DNA of 64,000 nucleotides from Anarhynchus alexandrinus (GCA_008711295.1 VUYV01000008.1:186001-250000); one strand, 5' to 3'. Counted from the stretch's first letter, positions 1 to 12,594 are shown. Notes: generated by a model not told the origin, from the letters alone. A program made the numbers and translations.

Positions 1-1739
1 TTAGCCCGCTGTGCTAATATATCTTAATACAACAATATATCCTCCTGTACTTGTTCCCAGTTGAGCCATACCAGCTTCCTGGCACCCTTTCTCCCACCTT
101 TCCTAACAGACCGTGTGCACAGCATGGTCTTTTCTGGTGGTCTCCGTGCCACCTCTAAGGATTTAATTTGCTGCTCCTTTTCACTAACCATCTTCCTCAT
201 TTTCTGTAGCCCTTTTGCTGAAGCGTAGCGTGCCCGTGGTGGATTTTTCGGCCCTTGTTGCTCGTGGAGGGACACTGCCTCTAAGTACATTGTGGTCACT
301 GATGCAGAGTGGTGCATCCAGCAGGAGGTTTGGAGCCTGATCCTGCCTGTTACCAAGCCTGAGCATCGTTTTCCCTTGTGAGCTCCCTAACGACGCATGA
401 AAACTGCACGTGTGTGTGTGTCTGCACGTGTTTGTGTGCATCCACCTCACATCAGCAATTGTAGGGAAAGGGGGACCCGGCCGCTTTCTCCTGCGTCTGG
501 AGCTGCCTCAAGAGGGATTAGGGAGACCAAAAAGGACCCCAGTAGAGCCAGGGCAGTAGGATCCCCATCCCTATCCTGCTCCACAGCAGCGTTAGCTAAC
601 ACTGACCTCCAGTGGTGTCCGCTGATGTGGCAGCACATCCTCACATCACACTGCCAGTCGTCTGCTCCATGTTAAACATCCACAGGGAGGCCACCCGCTC
701 TGGCCTGTGGGACTGCAGAGAGATGCATGGGTGTCCACAGGAGGGCACCCGGCTGCTTACAGGATCTGGGTGAGCTGGCTGTGTCCTTACCACGACAGCC
801 CTCCTCGGGGATGCTGAGGGACCGTCTGAGCCACTCTTGCATTGTGGAGATGCAGGAGCTGGATGTTGAAGCCCAACAAAAACAGCCTTGATGGAGGTGC
901 ATGTTGTAAGCCCTGGGGAATGAACCCAGGGAGCCGTTTGGTTGAGGAAATTGTATTTTTCCCATCACCTATAAAAACGACTTAAGCAGAGAGCCTGGGC
1001 TTGCTGTAGGGCTTGCCAGAGTTAACTACAGTGGCATTTTCTAGCATTGGTCCATTTTCTGTAGTTGTCCAGTGTTCTTTCCCATCCTGTGTCTTGACTG
1101 GCTTGCATTTTTACTTGACAAGCACCGTCTTCAGAGAGGGAGGACATATGTGGAAAGGAATGATGCTGACAGCTAAGACGTTCCCATTTTTTGCTCTGTA
1201 CTGTTTAAACGCCTACTTTTTTTAAACTTTTATGTTGGATCTCCTTGTTTTCAAGTCACTTGATCTGGAGCTGTTTGACCTAATGGCCTCTCCAGACAAT
1301 TTCCTCAATTTATTTAGAGTATCTGAAACTCTGGGCCAGCCAAAACTCTGGCCTTGCCAATTCCCGGTCATCATCATCTTCATTAAAAAATGCATTCCAC
1401 CATGGGGAAATGCTTTATAAATAATTATGAGCTAAAAAACTAATTTAGAAAATCCTTTTCTCCATTTCCTGACTCCTACATGGCCAGAAATGATAAAGGA
1501 GACTAATGGAAGGAAATACTTGCCTGCATCCACTGTAATTGGATTGTGGCAGTCATTGGCACAGGAGACTATGAAGACTGGGAATTTAGCAGAGTGCAGA
1601 TATTTGTGGATAACGAGTTGCTGTCAGCTGAGGAGCTTTGAATCTCACATGTCAGGGCTTTTAATTGATCCCTCGAGATTAGGTTGCTCCTTGCCCAGGT
1701 GAACGTCTTGAAGGTCATGAGGCTGGAGAGCTTTGTTCC
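1..1739. other. Stretch with no recognised gene
   Basis: I see no exon with good splice sites, no RNA gene and no recognisable repeat family here. Short open frames exist on both strands, but none has a conserved motif. A short TG-rich run lies at about 409-438. The CR1 element that follows begins near 1740. Confidence 0.5.
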
Positions 1740-3572
1740 TGTGGGACACAGCCCTGCAGATGCAAGAGGTCCAGGAGAGCTGGTGGATTTTCAAGGATCC
1801 TGATGAACAGGGAGTCGAGCAAAGGCAGCAGGAGGCCTGCATGGACGTGCTGGGGGCTCCTGACTGAGCTGGCACATGAAAAGGAGGTGGAAGCTAGGGC
1901 AGATGATGTAGGAGGACTATAGAGACGTGGTTCAAGCATGTAGGCATGGGGTTAGGAAAGTCAAAGCCCATCTGGAACTGAATCTGGTGGGAACAAGAAG
2001 GGCTTCTACAAGTATACCAGCAGCAAAGGGAAGGCAAGAGAAAATATGGGGCCCACGGCTGAATAGGGCAGAGTCCCTGCTGACACGGGGCATGGAAAAT
2101 GCCAAGGTTCTTGATGCCTTCTTCACCTCAGTCTTTACTGGTCAGACTGGCCTTCAGGACTTCCAGGCCCCTGAGACCAGTGAGAAGGTCTGGAGCAAGG
2201 AAGACTTACACCTGGTGGAGGAGGACTAGGTCAAGGAGCACTTAAACAAACTGAATGTACACAAGTCCATGTAACCTGACAGGATGCAGCCATGAGAGCT
2301 GGTGGAGCTGGCAATGAGACTGCGAGGCCACTCTCCATCAGCTCATGGTGGTCTTCCCGAGGCTTGGAAGAAAGCCAGTGTCAGTCCTGCCTTCCAGAAG
2401 GGCAAGAGCAAAGATCTGGGGAGCTATAGGCTGGTCAGCCTCACCTTGATCCCTGGGAAGGTGATGGAGCCAATAATCCCTGAAGCCATTTCCAAACACA
2501 GCAAGGACAAGATGACTGGAAGCAGTCAGCATGGATTACAAAGGGGAAGCCATGCCTGATAACCTGAGAGCCTTCCGCATCTAAATGACTAGCTCGGTGG
2601 ATGAGGGGAGAGCAGATGATACTGTTTAACTTGATTTAGCAAGCGTTTCAACACTCTCTCCTGTAACATCTTCATAGACAAGCTGAAGAGATAACAGATA
2701 AGTAGATGGTGAAGCAGACTGAAAACTGGCTCAACTACCAGGCTCAAAAGGTTGTGATCAATGTCATGAAGTCCAGCTAGAGGCCACTAATGGGGAGCCC
2801 CAGACATCAGTATTGGGGCCGATACTGGTTTACACCTTCATTAATGATCTGGATGATGGAGCAGAGCATACCTTCAGCAAGTTTGCTGCTCACACAAAAA
2901 TGGGAGGAGCGGCTGATGCACCAGAGGGTTGTGCTGACATGCAGAGGGACATGGACAGGCTGGAGAAATGGGCCAACAGGAATCTTATGAGGCTCAACAA
3001 GGGGAAATGCAAAGTCCTGCATCTGAGAAGGAATAACCCCATGTACAGGCATAGCTGGGGGTCAAAGGCTGGACATCAACTTGGCAGAAGAGACCCTGGG
3101 GGTCTTGGTAGACACCAAGCTGACCATGAGCCAGCAATGTGCCTGCACGGTACAGAAGGTGAGTGGGACCCTGGGCTGCATTAGGAGGAGTGTTGCCAGC
3201 AAGTTGAGGGAGGTGATCCATTCCCTCTGCTCAGCACTGGTGAGACCACATCTGGAGTGCTGTGTCCAGTTCTGGGCTCCTCAGTACATGAGAGACATGG
3301 ACATACTGGAGAGGCCATGAAGATGAGGAAGGGTCTGAAGTCCTATGAGAAAAGACTGAATGAGCAGAGACTGTTCATCCTAGGGAAGAGAAGGCTCAGG
3401 TGGATCTCATCAGCATCTACAAACACCTGCAGGGAGGGTGTGAAGAGGATGGAGCCAGGCTTTTCTCAGAGGTGCCTACAGCCAGGACTGGAGGCAATGG
3501 GCACACACTGAAACACAGGAAATTCCATTTAAAACTAAGAGAAAACTTTCCTGCTCTGAGGGTGATTGAATA
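1740..3572 (+). mobile_element. CR1 LINE, 5'-truncated, decayed ORF2 (reverse transcriptase)
   Basis: The + strand carries CR1 ORF2 in broken frames. The stretch 1927-2229 translates to the linker before the RT domain (residues such as FFTSVFTG). Frames at 2302-2559 and 2813-3320 match the RT and its C-terminal region, with FINDLDDG followed by KWANRNLM and the later EKRRLRW-type motif. The catalytic FADD box of CR1 RT is changed to FAAH near 2880-2892. There are several frameshifts and stops, so the copy is dead. It breaks off near 3572 before the usual CR1 3' end, where an older CR1 fragment takes over. The boundaries are by eye, to within about 30 bases. Confidence 0.9.
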
Positions 3573-3594
3573 TGTTGTTTCTTTTGGAAAACCA

Positions 3595-4235
3595 GGGCTG
3601 TGGGATTGTTTTCTCTTTTCACTAATGACCTCAGTAATGGGCCATAGCACGCACTTATTAAATACACAGACACCATAACGCTGGGCATCTCTTCAAGGTG
3701 CTAAAGACAGGGTTAGATTTTAGAAAGATTTGTATAAAATGTGAGGCCAAGGCTGTTATTCAGCAGATGCAAGTTCCTGCACGTGGGCAGGAATAAGCAG
3801 TAGCATAAGCACAGGATGGGAAACAACTGGGGTACCAATTCTGGTCGAAATCCACAACAGCTGGCGCAACAAAAGCAGGGTGGAACACTCTGCCAAAGTT
3901 GTAAATCTGGGAGCTCTTGTTTATGTGAGATCCTGTCTGGCTCTCCTTGCTGTTGCTGAGGCTGGAGCACTGGGTCCAGTTTTGGGTCCATGCTTCATGG
4001 AAAAAAATGTGCCAACTGAAGCGCATCCAAAGTAATAAAAGGAAGGAGAGGGAGAATTGTGGTTTAGGCAAGAAAAGCAAAAATTGATGGATAAGGGGCC
4101 TTCAAATATGTAAAAATTTGTTTGCAACATGGAAGGAAGTCATGGTTGGAATTGCAGTAAGGAAGTTCCAGAGTGGACATGACATTTTCATGGTAAAAAG
4201 AGTGAATGTCTGGGAGACGTTTAGCCTAAGGGCGA
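3595..4235 (+). mobile_element. Older, strongly diverged CR1-like fragment
   Basis: The order of words follows a CR1 ORF2-to-3' region at lower similarity than its neighbour. A decayed 'phenylalanine...NDL..G' region lies near 3620. It is followed by a segment resembling the cysteine/leucine-rich part ('CTCTGCCAAAG', 'CTGGAGCACTGGGTCCAG' near 3955). Divergence is much higher than in the element ending at 3572, so this is probably an older insertion into which, or beside which, the younger copy landed. The family call is an inference from word order only. Confidence 0.45.
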
Positions 4236-4909
4236 TGCAGAATCAGCACCTGTGTGGATCCCTTAGAGCATCTGGACATGCGTCTGTCAGGTGGGACATG
4301 TGTCACTGTGTTCTTTGGGCCACGTGATGCCTTTGGTCCCCTCTGGTCCGTATCCCAGTGGTGAGGGTCCTACCCTCAGGAATAGGGCGCAGGCTCAACG
4401 TCGCGTGCAGAAGCAGGTTGGCAGCACGTGGCTGGCTGTCGAATCCAAAATCATTTAATAATGCAGTCATGTAATCACTTAATCTCTCAAGGTGCTGGGA
4501 GATCCTCCCTGTGTGGATGCTGAAGGGACTCCGGGCATCTCCCCATGATACAGAGCATTTGCTTCTTTGGTTCGGGATGGTCCCAGGTCTGTGCCAGAGA
4601 GGAGCAGCATGTGTATTTTGGATGTTCAGTGCTTGGGACTGGCTTTGTCCCACTCAGGGAGGCTGTGTGGTTCACCCCATCCAACCTTCCTGATGCTGCT
4701 TGGCTTTTCGTGAGCTGTGATTTAACTTGTGATGGAATAATGTTATATTTGTGCCAGTCACGTCTGTGGTACACCAGGTATTTCCTAGGCTGAAAAAAAG
4801 GGCAGCCCAGCCTCAAGTTGCTCAAAATTACAGAGCAGCAAACAGATATTTGGGAGGGATCCAGTGCAGTAGCACAGATCTGAGCATCCCTGCCCTGCGT
4901 AAACCCAGC
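4236..4909. other. Stretch with no recognised gene
   Basis: Overlapping open frames up to 149 codons occur on the - strand (4487-4936), but they share no domain or splice logic with any family I know, and part of the longest runs into the LTR that starts at 4910. I treat this as non-coding spacer. Confidence 0.4.
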
Positions 4910-5677
4910 TGTCATGGTTTGGGCCGGACTGGCCACTGAAATGAACGACAGACGCTCTCTTTTACTTCTCTCCCTTTCAGAGAAGGGAGAGCATCTCCCT
5001 TTGTAGATGAAGGATGAGAGAGAAAAGAGACTTCTGAGTTTAAAAAAAAGGAACTAAACTACTTTAATGAAAATATAAATAAAATACTGAAAAGAAAATA
5101 ATGAAATGTATACAATATATAAAAAAACGTATCAAGCTCCCAAGATGACGATCATGTCACTAGCTGGCACTGGGAAAGCCCCAGACTAGACTCAGCGATG
5201 GACAGGACCTGGATTCCAGGTCTGGATTCAGGGACGCAGGGGTCGGGATCAAAGGCAGACAGACAGAGTCCTCCTTGGATGTGGCCATTGAAGGAAGAGT
5301 GCTGATCCCTCAGCTTTTATACTGAGCATGAGGCAGATGGGATGGAATACCCTGTTGGTCAGTTTTGGGTCACCTGTCCTGTCCGCTCCTCTCCGCAGGT
5401 GGGACCCCACTGCGCTTTTCCGCTTCCGACCCTCCAATGTGGCACATAACAATGTTAGCTGTCCTGGGTTGTTACAGCAATAAGTATAAGCAGGAGCCTC
5501 TCTGCATATCGTTCCTGGGCATCAATTATGAACAATCAGGTCTTATCACTCTGGATGCGGATACCATTGGAAAAGTATGCCGTTAATTTCAGAGAGCTCA
5601 GTTAGTTGTAAGAGGCTTAGCTGAAAAGTAAAGTTACCAAAAAGAAAATTGGTTCTGTTCTACTTCAAACCAGGACA
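4910..5677 (-). mobile_element. Solo LTR of an avian endogenous retrovirus
   Basis: Read on the - strand, the element starts TGTCCTGGTTTGA at 5677 and ends CAAACCATGACA at 4910, the TG...CA ends expected of an LTR. A TATAAAA box on the - strand lies at 5315-5321 and an ATTAAA poly(A) signal at 5063-5068, in the right order. The flanking 5-mers are CCAGC (left) and CCAAC (right), a target-site duplication with one mismatch. No gag, pol or env remnant adjoins it, so it is a solo LTR of 768 bp. The family is related to the elements at 24811-24879 and 25735-26326. Confidence 0.85.
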
Positions 5678-7867
5678 CCAACTGCGATGTTAATTGCTGG
5701 AGGTTCACAGTGTCTGCAGAGGCTGCTAACGTGACTGCAAAAGCAGGCACTCAGAGGTCATCTGATGCAGAGCACATCTGTGCCTGCAAGGAGACTAAAG
5801 GGAATGTGGCCCCAACCCCAGCTTCGACAGGCTGATGGATCCCCGGAGGAGCCACTCTTGGAGAGGTCGCAGGAGTGGGGATGCACCAGGGGAAGGCGGG
5901 ATTGCAGAAGTCAAAAGATGGGAACAGCAATGAGGTGGCTATGGAGAAGGCTGGAAGAGAGCACTATGGCATCATCAGATACGGGGAAGAGAGGGGACTA
6001 GTGGCAGGGTGATTTTGAGAAGGACTTCTGGCCGTGGACTGTTTTCCTCCCACTGATTAGGATGTCATGGGTATTGCAAGTCTAGCAGGGTTCAAAAATA
6101 ACTGACACCTTCATAAGAGTCCATAAAGGCTATTGAAAGCACAGACAACGCCTTTGACTCAGAAAGTTGCTGATTTTCCCATCGCAGGAGGCTGGCAGCG
6201 TAGGCTAACCCTGGGCAGGGCTGGTGGCATGCGTCTCCTGCCCTTCCTTAAGCATGTGCTGGAGGATGGAGCTGGCTGGACGCAGCAAGGCCACTCAGCT
6301 CCTTTTTACAGTCCTGTGTTAGTGGCATCCAGGCTGACCCACTCTGTGTCTCTCTCTTTGGTCTCCAGGTTCAGTTGAACCTGGCTGCTGGGCTCAGCGT
6401 AGCCGTGATGGCACCTGGGTAGCTGAGAGCGAGATGCAGTGAGCCAGGGGAGGAGAGAGCAGGAGAGGGCAGTGTTCATTTGCAGAAGGTGCTCTGTGCT
6501 GCAGCACATCTCCTGTTTTGGCACGTTTTAGGCTGATGGAAGGAGCCAGGATGAGGCTCCCCAAGCAAGAGAGCTGCTCCGTCCCCATGAGCTGTGTCCT
6601 CCCTTTGTTGGCACACCCATCTCCCTTTCTGCCAGCTCCATTCGCTGTCCTGGTCTTCCCTAAACTCCTTTCGGTTTATCTTTCCAGTAATGAATTGCCA
6701 AGTGCAGAGATGGGATTTGGCTTTGCTTTGTGCAGAGATAAATGGTATTTTTTCCACCTGCCTCCAGTGAACCTACCAGATCAGCAATGGGGTTTGCTCC
6801 TGCGCTGCCAGCCCTGCAAGCAGGGGTGACCCTGATCCCTGCAGATCCCAGCCAGCATTTGGGATCCGACATTTTAGCTTCTACCCTTAGTATTCTTCTG
6901 GCCAGAAAGAATTTGTCTTGGCTGCTTGCAGGCAGCAGTTGGGGGAAGGTCTGTAAAGGCTAGCAAGAGCTCCCAGGGCTTCTCTAACCTGCAATGTCCT
7001 AACAGCCTCCTTCATCAGCATGTCCAGGGCAAGTTCTCCTGCCAAAGACGAGGAAGTTTTGCAAGGGTTAGACCCTTCTCACGTGCCACCAGCTTTACAC
7101 GTGGCTGCAGTGAGCCTGCCCAGGCTGCTCAGCTCCCATGGCCAAAGCCAGGCTGGCACAACCTAGCATTGGCCAAGCCACGTTGGCAGGATCAGGCCGT
7201 GGTTGCTGCTGGAGCCAGCTGGCAGAGGGAAGTGCCTTCTCGTGGAAGAGGCTGATGGACTGTGGGTTGTCACCCATCCTAGAGGGCTCAAATCCAAAGC
7301 AAGATGCTATTTCATAAGGCCCTTATTCCCTTGTCTCTTCTTGTGCTATTAGCAGCTCCATGATACGATCGTTACTGAAGAGGATCTCATAGAGGCGGGG
7401 CTGTTTTGGATAAATTTGAGGAATTCAGCAAGAATTGACAGTTTCGTAGATGGCAGGGGGCTAACTTGGCACCTGGCACAACTCAGAGCTTCCTCCAGCT
7501 ATGCCCTTGGAAAACTTGCTCCCTCCTCAACACACTTCTTAAGCTACAGGTGGTTGTGACACCCGCTGTTGCTGCTATCTGCTCTGATGGAAATCCCATT
7601 ATACCATGCTTTTCCTGGTAGATGCCCTCAGGGGATGTTTAGCTAGGTCTTCCCATGGATATGCGCAAGGCAGGTGTGTAAAATCTCTGTATTTCTGTTG
7701 CTGGCACTCTGTAGTAGGGCATTTCCACCAGTCAAAGCGTCAAAGGTAGAGTCCAGCCCCAGGCACTGCTGGGTGCAGAGAAGCAGCATCTCTAATGGGC
7801 AGTTGCACATCCATGCCTGGGCTGATGCTGAAATTTCTTTGCGTTTCCTCTTGTTTTCCTGACCCAG
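5678..7867. other. Stretch upstream of the unnamed gene's exon; nothing definite
   Basis: Several open frames of 60-110 codons are present on both strands, but none has a clear acceptor-donor pair plus protein-like composition. Upstream exons of the gene at 7868-9866 could lie here, but I could not pick one out. Confidence 0.35.
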
Positions 7868-7993
7868 GAGACGGTTGATGCAGCCGCCCTGCAAGAGAGC
7901 CGCCTGGACCAAGTGGAGTCTCTGCTCACCTCCGTGTACAAGCGGGAGGAGCTGGACTGCGTCTTCCAGCTCTGTGGACTACAGAAAATTCAG
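7868..7993 (+). CDS. Internal coding exon of an unnamed gene (42 codons)
   Basis: A polypyrimidine stretch and CAG acceptor (AG at 7866-7867) precede an open segment of exactly 42 codons that ends at a CAG/GTAGGG donor (GT at 7994). The translation begins ETVDAAALQESRLDQVESLL and goes on with SVYKREELDCVFQLCGLQKIQ. The spacing of L and V residues suggests an amphipathic helix or short coiled coil. Reading phase at the donor is 0 and fits the exon at 9513. I do not recognise the family. The expected neighbour from mammalian ZNF592 synteny (SEC11A) does not match. Splice sites, composition and phase agreement make a real exon likely, but the start phase and upstream exons are unknown. Confidence 0.65.
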
Positions 7994-9512
7994 GTAGGGA
8001 GCTGCCCAGGTGCAAATCTCCATGGCTCTCCTGCAGCCTCACATAACTGGTACTCCCCATCCCCACTGGCTGGAGCTGGATGTGCCCCTCTGACTGCATG
8101 TCTCATGATTCTGTGCAGATGATGCCCGGCATACCTGTGTCAGTGTAACATCCAGATCGGGATTAGAGGAGCTGGTTGATGTCAAAGGCACAAAAGCCAG
8201 CGTCTTTCTCTTGGTTTGCTCTGTCTTTCCATGCTGCTGGGCCAGGGAGGCTGTTTTTTGCCTGTATCAGCCTCGCGGAGATCAGACTAACCCAAATAAT
8301 TCAGATAAAGGATGTCTCACTGCGCTGCGTGCTTGCCTGAGAGACGGGCTCACAGGATCTCGAGCAGCAGGAGGGTTTATTCCCTGCCATCAGGGTGACG
8401 CTACCAAGCCTGATCCAAGCTTGGCACACTTCAAAAGATTCTCAAACTATTTAAAGACTATGAGAGAGGCAAAATTGCTAGTCCCCTGGCTTGTCTCTTC
8501 CAGCAGATTATCTCTCCCCAAATAGCAGTGTGCACCTTGTTCCTCATTTGATTTTTTTTTTCTTCCCCTCTAACACGCAGCCAGTGGGTCTTGCCAGCTG
8601 CTTATCTGCTCTGCTCCACGCAGACTCACACCAAACGTTGCTCTCAAGCTGCTGCCTGGATCTGCCTACAATGAGCTCCATTTGCTGAGTGCGTGACGTG
8701 CCTCAGCATATGGCAGCTCTTTCAATCCTTGATTGTTCCTGGAGCTCTTTTCTGAACCCTTCCCAAGCGCTCAGCATTGCTTTTAAGTGCAGATGTAAGA
8801 CCTGGACCCTACATTGCCTGCCAAAACCTTCTTCTTGCTCCATTATACATCTCCCTACTTTTTACAGCCAGCCAGTCTCAGGCACAGCCCCATGCTAGGG
8901 GTTCACATTCAGGCATTTGGCTGCCATGAATATGGTTATTTTCTGATTTCTTCCCCATCTTGTATAAAAATCTAAAATACCGCTAGACTGCGGATGGATC
9001 CCTGTGGAGCACTGCTGTTTAAAACTGTTGGCTTTTACCAGGTGATGTGTGTTTTATTTAAGTGGTTCATATCCCTCCCCTCGCATGCTTTCCTCTCGTG
9101 TGTGCAGCAGTCTCGTGCCGTGGACGGGATGGATGTCGTGGCGTTCCTCGCGTGGGTGCAGCTTGCCTGGGTGCAGTCCCTCTCCCCTCCTGCTCCCCTG
9201 CACCAGTATCCTGGGGGTGATGCTCTCGGTGACAGTGCCCTGACCAGGCTGATGAGGTCTCAAGTGAGGTGCCCTGATTTCAGGAGAAGTCCTGAAATCC
9301 AGAAACTATGGCCCACAAACATCATGAGCGTATGTAACAGTTCGTTTTCTCTGGCAGTAGCATTGCTCCATCACGCCACGGCATGGGGCTGTGAGCCCGC
9401 AGAACAGACAGCCAAGTCTCATTTTTTGCTGACAGCAGCAACAATGAAAAAAGCTCTGCTTCAAGTCTTAGTCTCCGATTCACTTGGTGTCCTTTGCTCT
9501 CTCCCCTTCCAG
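7994..9512 (+). other. Intron of the unnamed gene
   Basis: The 1519-bp interval is bounded by GTAGGG and a pyrimidine-rich CAG. A T-run lies at about 8551-8562. The chance open frame that enters the last exon from 8994 lies in this intron. Confidence 0.6.
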
Positions 9513-9866
9513 ACGGACGTGGTCCTGCAGTTGGATTTGCATTACACCCAGCTGAGCACAAAGCAGAGGACTTGTGAAAGCCTGCAGACAACCCTGCAGA
9601 AATCTCTGCTAGGGCAGTTTTTCAGCCAGAGCAATTACTCCCAGCCAAAATACCCGAGAACTCCTGCCAGCGTGTGCCTCCGGGATGCGTCGGTGCTGAG
9701 CACGGACCCGAAGGGGCAAACATCTTTGAGGACAGGCTCTGGCCACAGCTTGCCCAGCAGCAACCCCTCCAGCTCCAGCATCGAGCCAGAGGAGAATGAC
9801 GAGAGCGACTTGAGTGAGCTCTGCTCGGCACTGCTCCGGGCTGGCCCGGGGCAGGACTACCCCTGA
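9513..9866 (+). CDS. Last coding exon of an unnamed gene (117 codons, stop TGA)
   Basis: A strong acceptor (CTCTCTCCCCTTCCAG, AG at 9511-9512) opens a frame in phase 0 with the exon ending at 7993. The first third (TDVVLQLDLHYTQL...LQTTLQKSLLGQFF) continues the helical, coiled-coil-like pattern. The rest is a Ser/Pro-rich tail ending in an acidic patch (EPEENDESDLSEL) and LLRAGPGQDYP before TGA at 9864-9866. An AT-poor 3' UTR of about 380 bp leads to an ATTAAA signal at 10247. The open frame extends back to 8994, but that part is intron. I cannot name the protein. The helix-then-disordered-tail layout could be a C-terminal assembly region of a larger protein, which is inference only. Confidence 0.7.
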   Translation, partial: TDVVLQLDLHYTQLSTKQRTCESLQTTLQKSLLGQFFSQSNYSQPKYPRTPASVCLRDASVLSTDPKGQTSLRTGSGHSLPSSNPSSSSIEPEENDESDLSELCSALLRAGPGQDYP

Positions 9867-10246
9867 CCCCCATGGGATGGCGTGCACAGCCTTGGGAATG
9901 GTTTTTTTATAGAGGCAACAGCTATTTGAGTGCTGAAAACACCAAAATCCACCAGCTGCTTTCCAGCCTCGGCGATCGCCCTGTCCAAATGAGGCCAAGG
10001 CTGTTTTTTCGGAAAGGCTTCTGCCATCTGCGCCCTGCGGTGTGTGGGGCCTGAAGCCCACTGGAAATAACCCCTGTGCTGCAGGAGTGGTGGGGATCAG
10101 CAAGGAGTCATGGTCGGGTGGCCCTGTCCTCCGCCAGACACAAGAAGTTGTAACATTTCCAGGCAAAACCCAACATCGCTTCAAGTCACAGGCACAGGCT
10201 GATGTTTTCTGCAAATTAGGCTTTGCCTGAAAGCAAACCTTGCGGC

Positions 10247-10252
10247 ATTAAA
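10247..10252 (+). promoter_or_regulatory. Poly(A) signal ATTAAA of the unnamed gene
   Basis: ATTAAA lies 381 bp after the stop codon at 9866 and is followed by a GT-containing stretch. ATTAAA is the commonest variant of AATAAA. No earlier canonical signal is seen between the stop and this site. Confidence 0.5.
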
Positions 10253-12594
10253 CGTGTTAAGAAACACTACAGACCTGTGCTACAGCAGCAGCACAGCCTC
10301 AAAACCCAACTGCAACTGCTGACTCTCACCGCACTTGTGCAAGGGACACAAGGCTCGAACAAGGGACCCAGATAATACCATGTGAATGTATAAGCTCTCC
10401 CCTGAGGTCACGGTGTGGTTTTCTTCCCTTGTGAGTCCTGCCTGCGTCCAAGCAGGTTTTAAGTTATGCATTTCTGTATTTCTAATGAATGTATTTATAC
10501 CTGGGGCAAGAGAATTGCTTGCCAGGAAAAGGAAGGTCAGATGTTCTGTCAAGGGTGTGTTTACAATGAAGGCTGGTTGTCCATCAGTAGTAGCCACTGG
10601 ACAGGTACGCTTCCACATGCCCCTTCTAGCGTGGTACACAGGGGCATTAAAGTGTGGTAAGTCCTGCGCAATCCTGGGTTTCCTCTCAGATACAGAATTT
10701 CCTACGTGTGGGAGATGGAAAAGACCAAGATGGAGGAGGAAGAACCTCAAAAAAAGTCATTCTTAGGGCAAATTTTATTTCTAAATGCCTGTCTCTCTGC
10801 ATTCGCTGTGGGCAACCTCAAGCACTACCTTTTGTGGAGAACCAGCTGTCCAGAGAGAGTCACAGATGAGCAGGGCCCAAAGGACGACCTGAATGGGTGC
10901 AGTCCCCCTCCTGCCTGCTTTTCTGATATTTAATGAAAGTTTCAGCGTAGCTCCATGCGATTGCTCAGCAAGGGCCTGAGAGGGTGGTCAAATCGTTCAA
11001 CAGTGGCCAGTGACCCCAATAAGGGTTGGGATCTCCATCCTTGGAGACAGTTCACTCTGGACTGGAGAAGGTGGTGATGAACTGGTCCAAGCTGTCAGGG
11101 TGCTGGACCAGAAACAGCCGGCAGTCCCTTCTGGCTGTTGTGGTCCTGGGAAAGAATGAACTTGGGAGATGAAAGACTTCTTGAGAGGTCAAGGATGGTG
11201 GGCTGGGGAGAGTGCCCAAGCTCTCGCGGTCTTTTGTCTTGGTCTAAAAGAGGGATGGAAGGGAGCATTTTCTAAATTTTGGCTCTCCTTCAGCAGTGCA
11301 GATACTTGCATCTCCGTCTACGGTGTCTGTTGCAGCATGGAAGAATATTAAACGCTCTTTCCAGATAAACCATCCTATAAGTGCTGGAAACCTGTCCAAG
11401 GAGAACAGAGGAGGCTTTTATTCTCCTCACAGTGAGTAGAGCCAAGGGAAAGGAGAGAGGCCCCATCTGGCTGAAGTCTAGAAAGTCTCCTAGGAAAAAA
11501 TGTAAAGCTAAAAAAAATATATATATATAATTTACAGGGTGCAGTTTATATAAGATGGACTGGTAAAGAAGCTAAACCAGAAGATAATAAATTAATTTGA
11601 GGGAGAACCAAAGATCAACTGAACACCAGCAGAAACGTAAGAGGGGTCGGTGGGAATAGTTGGGCAGGCGTTTGGGAGGAGCGGGGACTGTCTTTGCCTC
11701 TATGAGGATCATACACACCCTCCTATGCTGTTGGGGCAAAATACGTTTTTCTGTCTCACATAATCATGGCAGATGTCATCTCATGTGAACGTTAATCTCA
11801 TTCCAAGTGAGGCTGTTTATTTTTTTCTGAATAAAACACTATTGGTGTTTTTTGAATGCATAAAGCTTCATGTGGCTCTGAGTTAACTGTTTTTATTTTT
11901 CCCTCTAATTGCTAGGGTGTGACTTAATATTCACCTACTGTTTTTTATGCTTTGAACTCAAGCTTCTAGGCCCTTCGGTGTGAGGACTGTTTCTCTTTTT
12001 AGGTAACTGCATATTGAATTTTGGATTTAGCAGGTGGATCAAATGACACTAGATAGTGTGAAATAATGTCAGTGAAATATGTAGATGAAATGTCAGGATC
12101 CATTGTGAATTATCCATCGGTATTGTAACGTGTAGCCCTCAAGTGGTTAGGTCAGACTTAGGAGGCCTCTGGTCCTGGTGCCGACCGCAGGACTTGTCCC
12201 TGTCACCAGCTCTCCTGCTCCTTCCGGGTGACCCTGCAGCCAAGGCTGGCGCTGCCACCACGTTTCCATGCGCAGTGTGTTCTAACTGAGAGCGCAAGCC
12301 CTTGCAAAGCTGAATGGCAAAGGTGGAGTTTGACTGCAGCCACGGCAGCATGCTGCCCTGCCACCAACTGGGTTCATCGTAGGAGGGGGTGAAGCTGTGT
12401 CTGCCTTCATTCCCCTAACTTACACATGAAATCCAAACTTCCCCCCGTGGTAGTGTCCCTCTTCAGTGCCAGTAAATTTTCCCTTGAATCTGTGTTTCCA
12501 TCATACAGCATGGAGGACAGATGACTCATCCAAGATTACTGTGCTTCTCTTGACCATGTCCTTCCCATTCTGCAGCCATGGTCCTTGGGCTCCA
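10253..12594. other. Intergenic stretch, no gene recognised
   Basis: An open frame of 156 codons on the - strand (10280-10750) overlaps one of 126 codons on the + strand, and neither looks protein-like. A short (TA)n run is at about 11516-11529. A weak CR1-like phrase (CTCCATCCTTGGAGA) is near 11030. Confidence 0.4.

Noticed and set aside
8994..9512. The first 173 codons of the 290-codon open frame ending at 9866
   Set aside because: They lie before a strong acceptor at 9511-9512 and have no protein-like conservation. The exon at 7868-7993 joins in phase instead.
9609..10214. 201-codon - strand open frame
   Set aside because: It lies antisense to the last exon and 3' UTR of the unnamed gene and reflects GC-rich codon bias on the other strand.
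10985..11160. Possible CR1 tail
   Set aside because: Only short phrases such as CTCCATCCTTGGAGA match. The rest does not follow the CR1 3' UTR.
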